DNA of 64,000 bases from an uncultured Eubacterium sp. (GTDB lineage Bacteria; Bacillota; Clostridia; Oscillospirales; Acutalibacteraceae). Shown here piece after piece: positions 52,510-59,739 of this stretch. The notes beneath the pieces are model-generated. The model saw only the letters and a program-made list of their open reading frames with translations. It did not search any database and was not told the DNA's origin. The first letter of the stretch is position 1. Each line of letters starts with the position of its first letter. The DNA lies in the NCBI GenBank assembly GCA_944380635.1, contig CALWID010000005.1, positions 24,507 through 88,506 of the forward strand. The letters are read 5' to 3'. A program made the translations under genes and the position numbers.

Positions 52510-53160
52510 ATGGATATGTTTATTTCCGTAACCAAAGACCTGCTTGAAGGCTTTGGAATGACCACCAGGCTCTTTGCGCTCACTCTTGTGTTTGCTCTGC
52601 CGCTCGGTCTTATAATAAGTTTCGGCTCTATGAGCAAATTTATGCCGCTTAAAATTATTACCAAAGCGTTCGTCTGGGTAATAAGAGGCACTCCGCTTAT
52701 GCTTCAGCTCATTGCCGTTTATTACGGGCCGGGGCTTATTTTCGGCTGGGACCTCCTTGAGCGGTTTGACGCCGTTTTAATAGCCTTTGTAATAAATTAC
52801 GCCTGCTATTTTTCAGAAATATACAGGGGCGGTATAGAGGCTATCCCGCGCGGTCAGTACGAGGCGGGGCAGGTTCTCGGTATGACAAGATCGCAGATAT
52901 TCTTTAAGGTTGTGCTGTTTCAGGTTATAAAAAGAATAGTGCCGCCTATGAGCAACGAAATAATAACGCTTGTAAAAGATACTTCTCTTGCCAGAATAAT
53001 CGCCGTTTATGAGATAATCTGGATGGCTCAGAATTATATTAAACTTGAAGGCCTTATCTGGCCGCTGTTCTATACAGCCGTATTCTATCTCGTATTTAAC
53101 GGCATACTGACTCTTCTGTTTGGCTTTATAGAAAAGAAAATGAATTATTATAATGGTTAA
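52510..53160 (+). CDS. Amino acid ABC transporter permease
   Basis: A 216-residue HisM/GlnP-type permease with about five hydrophobic segments. The coupling motif that contacts the ATPase is visible as the EAA loop EAGQVLGMTRSQIFFKVVLF. FVWVIRGTPLMLQLIAVYYG is the characteristic TM region of polar amino acid permeases. ATG at 52,510 has GAAAGG 10 bases upstream, preferred to an in-frame ATG at 52,486 that lies in the hairpin. Usually forms a homodimer. Confidence 0.93.
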   Translation: MDMFISVTKDLLEGFGMTTRLFALTLVFALPLGLIISFGSMSKFMPLKIITKAFVWVIRGTPLMLQLIAVYYGPGLIFGWDLLERFDAVLIAFVINYACYFSEIYRGGIEAIPRGQYEAGQVLGMTRSQIFFKVVLFQVIKRIVPPMSNEIITLVKDTSLARIIAVYEIIWMAQNYIKLEGLIWPLFYTAVFYLVFNGILTLLFGFIEKKMNYYNG

Positions 53161-53192
53161 TCAGTGCGATTATCATACTATGGTGAATAATT

Positions 53193-53975
53193 ATGTCGGT
53201 TCTTGAAATAAATAATATCAAAAAGAAATTCGGTAATAACGAAGTTCTGCGCGGAATTTCTTTTTCGCTTGAAGAGGGCGAAGTCCTCTCCGTAATAGGC
53301 TCTTCCGGCAGCGGTAAAACCACTCTTTTGCGCTGCCTCAACTTCCTTGAAAGAGCGGATGAAGGCACTATCGCAGTAGACGGAAAAGTTATTTTTAACG
53401 CGTCGCAAAAAGGCAAAATATCAGAAAAGGAAATAAGAAAAAAGCGCCTTAATTTTGGGCTGGTTTTTCAGGATTTCAACCTTTTCCCGCAGTACAGCGT
53501 TATGGATAATCTTCTTCTTGCTCCGAAACTTCTTGCAAAAGAATCCCCCGATTATAAAAAGAATAAGGATAAAATAAATAAAGAAATAGTTGAAAAGGCT
53601 TTATCTCTGCTTGAAAAGGTTGGGCTTTCGGATAAAAAAGACGCTTACCCCTGCGAACTTTCAGGCGGTCAGAAACAGCGTGTTTCAATAGCACGGGCGC
53701 TCTGCCTTTCTCCCCGCGTGCTTTTCTTTGATGAGCCTACCTCTGCGCTTGACCCCGAACTTACCGGCGAAATATTAAAAGTTATTAAGGGGCTTGCAGC
53801 GGATAATATGACTATGGTAATTGTTACTCACGAAATGAAATTCGCCCACGATGTTTCGGATAAAGTTATATTTATGGACGGCGGCGTTATCCTTGAGCAG
53901 GGAACTCCGCAGCAGGTATTTGATTCGCCTAAATACGAGCGTACCAGGGAATTTTTAAAGGGTTACGAGAAATAA
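53193..53975 (+). CDS. Amino acid ABC transporter ATP-binding protein
   Basis: A 260-residue GlnQ/HisP-type ATPase with Walker [10 protein letters not shown]-loop [10 protein letters not shown], signature LSGGQKQR, Walker [16 protein letters not shown] and [13 protein letters not shown]. It carries a charged insert of about 20 residues ([15 protein letters not shown]) between Q-loop and signature. Ribosome site GGTGAAT. It completes the transporter; an FTR-like gene follows 21 bases later. Confidence 0.95.
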   Translation: MSVLEINNIKKKFGNNEVLRGISFSLEEGEVLSVIGSSGSGKTTLLRCLNFLERADEGTIAVDGKVIFNASQKGKISEKEIRKKRLNFGLVFQDFNLFPQYSVMDNLLLAPKLLAKESPDYKKNKDKINKEIVEKALSLLEKVGLSDKKDAYPCELSGGQKQRVSIARALCLSPRVLFFDEPTSALDPELTGEILKVIKGLAADNMTMVIVTHEMKFAHDVSDKVIFMDGGVILEQGTPQQVFDSPKYERTREFLKGYEK

Positions 53976-53996
53976 TTATACAAGGGAAGTGATTTT

Positions 53997-54197
53997 TTGT
54001 CGGTTAAACTTAATCCCGATAAAGAAACCGTAAAAACCGTTAAAGAAGGTTTAAAGCGCACAGGCGGTTACTGCCCGTGCAGAATACAGCGCACGGAAGA
54101 TTATAAATGTATGTGCCGTGAATTCAGAGAGCAGATTGCAGACCCGGATTTTGAGGGTTTCTGCCACTGTATGCTGTATTATAAATCTAAAGATTGA
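53997..54197 (+). CDS. Ferredoxin:thioredoxin reductase catalytic-chain-like protein
   Basis: A 66-residue protein with the FTR catalytic-chain cysteine pattern: C26-P-C28, C38-x-C40 and C56-H-C58, which in that family hold a 4Fe-4S cluster next to a redox disulfide. FTR passes electrons from reduced ferredoxin to thioredoxin. No ATG is available; TTG at 53,997 follows GGGAAGTGAT. Thioredoxin starts 19 bases downstream and the ABC ATPase ends 21 bases upstream, so all are likely co-transcribed. No variable (structural) subunit is seen, as is usual for bacterial stand-alone versions. Confidence 0.88.
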   Translation: MSVKLNPDKETVKTVKEGLKRTGGYCPCRIQRTEDYKCMCREFREQIADPDFEGFCHCMLYYKSKD

Positions 54198-54216
54198 TTA
54201 GAAAGGAATAATAATT

Positions 54217-54528
54217 ATGGCAGTAATTAATCTTACAAGAAATAATTTTAAATCGGAAGTTATGCAAAGCGATAAAACCGTGCTTATTGATTTCTGGGCG
54301 TCTTGGTGCGGCCCCTGCCGTATGATGAGCCCTATTGTTGATGAGATTGCTGATGAGGTAAGCGATGTTAAAGTCTGCAAGGTAAATGTTGATGAGGCGG
54401 CAGATCTTGCCTCAATGTTCGGCATAGAGAGCATACCTACTCTTGTTGTTATCAAGAACGGCCAGACGGTTAATAAAAGTATCGGTCTTGTCAGCAAAGA
54501 TAAAGTGCTTGAACTTATCAATGTCTGA
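54217..54528 (+). CDS. trxA: Thioredoxin
   Basis: A 103-residue classical thioredoxin, a dithiol reductant for ribonucleotide reductase, peroxidases and others. Active site W30-C31-G-P-C34 (FWASWCGPCRMM), the buried Asp25, and the cis-proline in IESIPTLVVIKNG are all present. Ribosome site GAAAGGAA. Its position right after an FTR-like gene suggests that it is reduced by ferredoxin rather than, or in addition to, NADPH. Confidence 0.97.
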   Translation: MAVINLTRNNFKSEVMQSDKTVLIDFWASWCGPCRMMSPIVDEIADEVSDVKVCKVNVDEAADLASMFGIESIPTLVVIKNGQTVNKSIGLVSKDKVLELINV

Positions 54529-54607
54529 GCCGCTGTATAATTAATTTTGCGCTAAATATTTTGCGAGGTAATTCCTGCTTTTTCTAAATCTTATATCTGC
54601 AAATCAA

Positions 54608-54656
54608 AACACCGCTTAGGCGTTCAGCCCAAGCGGTGTTCTTTCTTTCTTTTTAT
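54608..54656. terminator. Bidirectional terminator after trxA
   Basis: AACACCGCTTAGGC and GCCCAAGCGGTGTT pair over about 14 bp around GTTCA, followed by CTTTCTTTCTTTTT. Convergent AI-2E gene ends at its edge. Confidence 0.88.
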
Positions 54657-55909
54657 TTATCAGTGTTTTTGCTGCCGCCGTTTTCGTCTGGTTCGCTTTC
54701 CTTTTTCCTGCGCCTTTTAAAGAAACCTTTTTTAGGTTTGCCGCCGCTTTTAACAGTTACCGGAATGGGATTCATCGTTTTCCAAAGGTGAATTCTGCCT
54801 GTGTCATTAAATGCCTTGAGTGTCATAAAGGAAATCGGCACTATAAACATTCCCAGCACGCCGAAAAGTTTAAGCCCGAAGTAAAGCCCCGCAAGGGTGA
54901 TAAGCGGGTTTACGCCAAGCGAATCGCCGACTATCTTAGGCTCGATATATTGCCTTATAACGCTTATAACGGCGTAAATGATAAGCAGCCCTATTGCCTG
55001 CGCCGTGTTTCCCATTATAAGTGAAATTACTGCCCAGGGTATCAGTATTCCGCCCGAACCTGCAACGGGTAAAATATCAAATATACAGATTGCAAGCGCT
55101 ATCAGGTACAGGTAACTGTTGCTCATTATTCCCGCAACGCTCAATATTGTAAATCCTATTGAAAGTTCGCAGAAAGTTATAAACATTATCAGCAGATATG
55201 CTCTTACCATTTTTAAAATGGTGTTTGAAAACACCTGCTTGATTTCAACAAGCAGATTTTTTTTGCCCTCCGGCAGTTGAAGTTGTATGAATTTAACAAC
55301 CTTGTCATAATCTTTTGCAAATAAAATCCACGCAATTATGCCTATTACTATCCCCAAAACTGCCGACGGCACATTTCTTGCCACATTGTATATACCGTTT
55401 ACACCGCTTGTAATCGTGCTGCGAACAGTATCGCTGTTAAGACCGAGGGCGCTTATATCAAAATCAGTTGTAAGCGAACTTATAACTTCCGTTATCTTCT
55501 GCGCCGCGGCGCTGTAAAGGCTGTCCGGCAGGAAACTTATAGCCTTAAGCAGTATTTCCTGCAAGTCTGCCATAAACTGCGGGAAGTCGGATAACTGCCC
55601 GATAAGGTATGAAACAAATTCTCTGAGTTCGCCTATAAGATTGTAGATTATCAGTATTATCGGCACAAGAATTATTGCTATCGAAAGCAGTACAAGCACA
55701 ACGGACCATATTCCGCGGCCTTTGCCTTTTGATTTCTTTGTAAGCCACCGCAGAGGCTTTTGCAAAAGCATTGCAAAGAAAAATGAAAGCAGAAATGGCG
55801 CTACCGGCCAGAACAGATATTTAAAAAATACATATATCAGCCCTAAAATCGCTGCAATAAACAGCAGGTTTATCAGAAAGGCTCGCTTTTTTTCTGTTTT
55901 TTGATTCAT
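54653..55909 (-). CDS. AI-2E family transporter
   Basis: A 418-residue polytopic protein of the AI-2E/YdiK/YtvI family, whose members are proposed exporters or Na+/H+ transporters. Eight hydrophobic segments are arranged with a large cytoplasmic middle part (about 125-200). Family motifs: FLLSFFFAMLLQKPLRWLTK near the N-terminus, LDILPVAGSG-like FDILPVAGSGGILIPWAVI, and IEPKIVGDSLGVNPLITLAG. It ends in a Lys/Arg-rich tail. ATG follows AGAGGACC. Confidence 0.92.
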   Translation of the reverse strand: MNQKTEKKRAFLINLLFIAAILGLIYVFFKYLFWPVAPFLLSFFFAMLLQKPLRWLTKKSKGKGRGIWSVVLVLLSIAIILVPIILIIYNLIGELREFVSYLIGQLSDFPQFMADLQEILLKAISFLPDSLYSAAAQKITEVISSLTTDFDISALGLNSDTVRSTITSGVNGIYNVARNVPSAVLGIVIGIIAWILFAKDYDKVVKFIQLQLPEGKKNLLVEIKQVFSNTILKMVRAYLLIMFITFCELSIGFTILSVAGIMSNSYLYLIALAICIFDILPVAGSGGILIPWAVISLIMGNTAQAIGLLIIYAVISVIRQYIEPKIVGDSLGVNPLITLAGLYFGLKLFGVLGMFIVPISFMTLKAFNDTGRIHLWKTMNPIPVTVKSGGKPKKGFFKRRRKKESEPDENGGSKNTDK

Positions 55910-56017
55910 TAACAGGTCCTCTTAACTTCCTTTTTTTATTCTTTATAATATTCTAATTCAATAATAATTCAATAATCAATAATAATCAAGAATATTTAAA
56001 AAAAATTAAAAAAATGC

Positions 56018-56046
56018 TTGTATATTTAAGCGTTTAGTGATATTAT
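56018..56046 (+). promoter_or_regulatory. Promoter of ACT-hom-lysC operon
   Basis: TTGTAT at 56,018-56,023, 17-base spacer, TATTAT at 56,041-56,046. Confidence 0.75.
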
Positions 56047-56098
56047 ATCTAAAGTGTGTTTCACGGTAATACAGTTGTGCGCGGGTGGTGGACAGATT

Positions 56099-56533
56099 TT
56101 GGCTAAATTTAAATACCTTTTGGTAAATCAGGAACTTTTACCCGGGGTCTTTTCAAAAGTTGCAAACGCCAAGTCCCTGCTTGCTTCGGGGGAGGCGGCA
56201 AACGCCACTCAGGCGGCAAAAATGGCGGGAATATCCCGTTCCGCATACTATAAATATAAAGACGGAATTTTTGAGTATAACCCGCAGAATGAGGGCGAGG
56301 TGCTTACGCTCTCTCTTAAACTGAAAGATACTAAAGGTGTCCTTTCCGCCGTAACTGCGGAATTATACAGGCTGGGCGCTAATGTGCTTTCCATAAACCA
56401 GAGCGTGCCTAAAAACGGCGTGGCGGATGTTTCCCTTGCGGTATACACCGCGGAAATGACTGTTGATGTGGATTCACTTGTAGATTGCCTGAATGAAGTA
56501 AACGGCGTTCGCGCCGTTAATATAAACAACTGA
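56099..56533 (+). CDS. ACT domain protein (PheB-like)
   Basis: A 144-residue protein of the PheB/UPF0735 type: an N-terminal helix-turn-helix-like segment (ATQAAKMAGISRSAYYKYKD, about 38-57) and a C-terminal ACT domain (about 70-144, LSLKLKDTKGVLSAVTAELY) that may sense an amino acid. No ATG lies near the start; TTG at 56,099 follows GGGTGGTGG by 7 bases, matching the family's usual beginning. It is first in an operon with hom and lysC, so a regulatory role in aspartate-family biosynthesis is likely. Confidence 0.9.
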   Translation: MAKFKYLLVNQELLPGVFSKVANAKSLLASGEAANATQAAKMAGISRSAYYKYKDGIFEYNPQNEGEVLTLSLKLKDTKGVLSAVTAELYRLGANVLSINQSVPKNGVADVSLAVYTAEMTVDVDSLVDCLNEVNGVRAVNINN

Positions 56534-56548
56534 TGCAGGAGGTTAAAT

Positions 56549-57766
56549 ATGAAAGTTGCAATAATGGGCTACGGCACTGTCGGCAGCGGCGTTGCGGAGG
56601 TTATAGACACACATGAGGATGTCATTTCAAAGCGCTCCGGCGGTATCGAACTTGAGATAGCAAAAATTCTTGATTTGCGTGATTTCCCCGGCGATAAACA
56701 CGAAGAGGTGTTTACAAAGGATTTTAATGACATCTTAAACGATCCTGAAATAAAAGTCGTAGCGGAAACAATGGGCGGAATTAACCCGGCTTATGATTTT
56801 ACTATGAAACTTCTTAAAGCCGGAAAATCCGTTGTTACTTCAAATAAAGAACTTGTTGCCCAAAAAGGGCTTGAATTGCTTGAGGCGGCTGAGGAAAGCG
56901 GCACAAATTATCTGTTTGAGGCAAGCGTCGGCGGCGGTATTCCTATTATCCGCCCCATGTCGCAGTGCCTTGCCGCCAACCATATAGAGGGTATCGCCGG
57001 TATTTTAAACGGCACCACCAATTTTATCCTCACTAAAATGATAGAGGATGATATGAGTTTTGACGACGCGCTGAAACTCGCCCAGGAAAACGGCTATGCT
57101 GAAAAAGACCCCACAGCCGATATTGAGGGGCACGACGCGTGCCGCAAGGTTTGTATTCTTGCGTCGCTCGCTTTCGGCAAACATGTATATCCGTCGCAGG
57201 TTGAAACGGAGGGCATTTCCAATATCACGCTTGAAGATGTTTCGTATATCCATTCTGCAAACGGCGTTATAAAACTTCTCGGCCAAATAAAATATATTGA
57301 TGAAAATAATATTGCCGCATTCGTAAGCCCTGCCGTAGTATATAACGGCAGTCAACTTGCAAGCGTGCGTGATGTTTTTAACGCTATTCTTGTGCGCGGC
57401 GACGCAGTCGGCGATGTGTGCTTTTACGGCAGGGGAGCGGGCAAACTTCCAACAGCGTCCGCCGTTGTTGCCGATATGGTTGATTGCGCCAAGCATGTAA
57501 ACAGAAGAAAGATTTTCGGCTGGGGCCCGGGCGAAGAGGATTATGTTGTGGATTATAAAACACAACTTGAAATGCCTTTCTATGTAAGGGCAAAACTCTC
57601 TGAAAGTGAAGTTGTCAGTATGTTTAATGATGTTAAATTCCTTTCAAGAAAAGGTCAGCCGTCAGACGAAGTTGCGTTTATAACCGATTCTATGACTCAG
57701 GCAAAACTTTATGAGATACTCGGCGATTCCAAGGTGCTCAATGTAATTAAAGTAACAAATTATTAA
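56549..57766 (+). CDS. hom: Homoserine dehydrogenase
   Basis: Hom reduces aspartate semialdehyde to homoserine, the entry to threonine and methionine. The 405-residue protein has NAD(P)-binding GYGTVGSGV, the catalytic SNKELVAQKG and GGGIPIIRPMSQCL, LNGTTNFILTKM, YAEKDPTADIEGHDACRK, and a short C-terminal ACT-like region (from about 325, FYVRAKLSESEVVS) for feedback inhibition. ATG follows CAGGAGG. It lies 15 bases after the ACT gene and 19 before lysC. Confidence 0.96.
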   Translation: MKVAIMGYGTVGSGVAEVIDTHEDVISKRSGGIELEIAKILDLRDFPGDKHEEVFTKDFNDILNDPEIKVVAETMGGINPAYDFTMKLLKAGKSVVTSNKELVAQKGLELLEAAEESGTNYLFEASVGGGIPIIRPMSQCLAANHIEGIAGILNGTTNFILTKMIEDDMSFDDALKLAQENGYAEKDPTADIEGHDACRKVCILASLAFGKHVYPSQVETEGISNITLEDVSYIHSANGVIKLLGQIKYIDENNIAAFVSPAVVYNGSQLASVRDVFNAILVRGDAVGDVCFYGRGAGKLPTASAVVADMVDCAKHVNRRKIFGWGPGEEDYVVDYKTQLEMPFYVRAKLSESEVVSMFNDVKFLSRKGQPSDEVAFITDSMTQAKLYEILGDSKVLNVIKVTNY

Positions 57767-57785
57767 TTCGGAGGATAAGTTTTTT

Positions 57786-58994
57786 ATGTCACTTATAGTT
57801 CAAAAATTCGGCGGTTCTTCCGTTGCAAATGCCGAGCGTGTAATGAATGTTGCGCGTATCGTAACGGATACCTATAAGGCGGGCAACGATGTTGTGGTAG
57901 TTGTTTCCGCTCAGGGCGATACAACCGATGACCTTATCGCAAAAGCGAATGAGATAAATCCCAAAGCGGCAAAAAGAGAAATGGATCAACTTCTTGCCGC
58001 GGGTGAGCAGATTTCAATCTCGCTTCTTGCAATGGCAATAGAGAGCCTCGGCTTTCCTGTTATTTCACTTCTCGGCTGGCAGGCAGGGTTCAATACGAAT
58101 TCCGTATACGGCGCGGCTCGTATCAAAAATATTAAAACAAACCGCCTTCAGGCGGAAATTGCAAAGCATAATATCGTTGTTGTTGCCGGTTTTCAGGGCA
58201 TAAACAGGTATGATGACCTCACCACCCTCGGCAGGGGCGGCTCCGATACTTCCGCAGTCGCCATCGCCGCCGCTATGCATGCCGATAAATGCCAGATATT
58301 CACTGATGTTGAGGGCGTTTATACAGCGGACCCGCGTAAGGTGGAGGGGGCAAGGAAACTTGAGGAAATCACTTACGATGAAATGCTTGAACTTGCCACT
58401 CTCGGCGCGCAGGTGCTTAATAACCGCTCGGTTGAAATGGCAAAAAAATATTCTGTTGAACTTGAAGTTCTGTCATCATTAAATCCCGTCCCGGGAACTA
58501 TTGTTAAGGAGAAAGTAAAAATGGAAAAAATGCTTATAAGAGGCGTAACGAAAGATACTGATGTTGCTTTGATTTCTGTTGTAGGTCTTGAGGATATTCC
58601 CGGCGTTGTGTTCAAGGTGTTCTCAAAACTTTCACAAAAGAATATTAATGTTGATATTATTCTCCAGTCTGTCGGCAGAGACGGTACCAAGGACTTAACT
58701 TTCACCGTTTCCAAAGCAAACGGCCCTGTTGCTATTGAGGCATTGCGTGAAATGGACGCCGTAGGCGATAAAGAGATAAAATGCTCAACCGATGTTGCCA
58801 AGGTTTCAATCGTCGGCGCCGGCATGGAATCCCACCCCGGCACTGCTTCCAAGATGTTTGAGGCGCTCTATGCCCAAAATATCAATATTCAGATGATTTC
58901 AACTTCTGAGATTAAAATTTCCGTTATCATTGCCGCTGAGGACGCGGACAGGGCTGTATCCGCAGTCCATAAAGCGTTTATTCCTAACGACTGA
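57786..58994 (+). CDS. lysC: Aspartate kinase
   Basis: LysC phosphorylates aspartate, the first committed step to Lys, Thr and Met. The 402-residue protein starts with the signature VQKFGGSSVANAERV, has GRGGSDTSAVAIAAAM and DVEGVYTADPRKVEGA in the kinase domain, and two C-terminal ACT domains (about 265-402, with ISVVGLEDIPGVVFKVF and INIQMISTSEIKISVII) that bind feedback inhibitors. Ribosome site CGGAGGATAAG. An internal start for a beta subunit is plausible: ATG at about 58,521 follows AAGGAGAAAG. Confidence 0.97.
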   Translation: MSLIVQKFGGSSVANAERVMNVARIVTDTYKAGNDVVVVVSAQGDTTDDLIAKANEINPKAAKREMDQLLAAGEQISISLLAMAIESLGFPVISLLGWQAGFNTNSVYGAARIKNIKTNRLQAEIAKHNIVVVAGFQGINRYDDLTTLGRGGSDTSAVAIAAAMHADKCQIFTDVEGVYTADPRKVEGARKLEEITYDEMLELATLGAQVLNNRSVEMAKKYSVELEVLSSLNPVPGTIVKEKVKMEKMLIRGVTKDTDVALISVVGLEDIPGVVFKVFSKLSQKNINVDIILQSVGRDGTKDLTFTVSKANGPVAIEALREMDAVGDKEIKCSTDVAKVSIVGAGMESHPGTASKMFEALYAQNINIQMISTSEIKISVIIAAEDADRAVSAVHKAFIPND

Positions 58995-59025
58995 TAAATT
59001 TATCTAAAATAATATTTGTGATACG

Positions 59026-59053
59026 CGCGGCAGGATACTCCTGCCGCGTTTTA
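59026..59053 (+). terminator. Terminator after lysC
   Basis: CGCGGCAGGA-TAC-TCCTGCCGCG, a perfect 10-bp stem, followed by TTTTAATTT. Confidence 0.9.
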
Positions 59054-59192
59054 ATTTAGATTAAAATATGGTGAAAAATTTTTTGATAAAACTATTTTAT
59101 TTGTGAATTTATGAGATTTATTCGGCGGTTTTTAACTAATCAGTCCGCACGGTTTTATTTAAATTGTTTACAACCCCGTAATTTATCTTTAC

Positions 59193-59221
59193 TTGACAAT
59201 GTATATATTATAATATATAAT
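59193..59221 (+). promoter_or_regulatory. Consensus promoter of greA-lysS
   Basis: TTGACA at 59,193-59,198, 17-base spacer, TATAAT at 59,216-59,221: an exact sigma-A consensus. Confidence 0.92.
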
Positions 59222-59259
59222 TAAGTGATTAAAATATGGTAAAGGAGTATCATTTTATT

Positions 59260-59727
59260 ATGGCAGCAAAAACCTTTAAGATGACCGCTGCAGGTAAAGC
59301 GGAACTTGAAAAAGAACTTGAGGCGCTCAAAACAGAGGGCCGTATTGATATAGCCGAAAAACTTAAGGTTGCCCGCTCTTACGGCGACCTTTCCGAAAAC
59401 AGCGAGTATGACGAGGCAAAATCAGAACAGGCTAAAATTGAGGCAAGAATCAATGAACTCGAGTATCAGATTGACCATGCCGAGATTATTGATGTTGAAA
59501 ATATGGACGCCGTTACTATCGGCAGAAAAGTAACGGTAAAGCGCCTTTCAGACGGTTCTGAATCCGTTTATGAGATTGTAGGCTTTGCTCAGTCAGACCC
59601 GTCAAACGGCAAAATTTCCGATGAAAGCCCGGTAGGAAAAGCGCTTATCGGCTCTAAGGTAGGGGAAACCGTAACTGTTGAGGCTCCTATCGGCAATCTT
59701 GAATATGAAATTCTGAATATTGAATAA
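59260..59727 (+). CDS. greA: Transcription elongation factor GreA
   Basis: GreA rescues backtracked RNA polymerase by stimulating transcript cleavage. The 155-residue protein has an N-terminal coiled coil carrying the acidic tip (GDLSENSEYDEAKSEQ) and a C-terminal FKBP-like domain (SPVGKALIGSKVGETVTVEA). ATG at 59,260 gives the usual family start (MAAKTFKMTAAGKAELE) although the ribosome site AAAGGAG is 12 bases away; an earlier ATG at 59,236 contains that ribosome site and is rejected. lysS follows 12 bases later. Confidence 0.96.
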   Translation: MAAKTFKMTAAGKAELEKELEALKTEGRIDIAEKLKVARSYGDLSENSEYDEAKSEQAKIEARINELEYQIDHAEIIDVENMDAVTIGRKVTVKRLSDGSESVYEIVGFAQSDPSNGKISDESPVGKALIGSKVGETVTVEAPIGNLEYEILNIE

Positions 59728-59739
59728 GAGGTAGAATAT

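Noticed and set aside
57005-57565. A 186-codon minus-strand open frame inside hom
   Set aside because: Fully antisense to conserved homoserine dehydrogenase sequence; no family resemblance.
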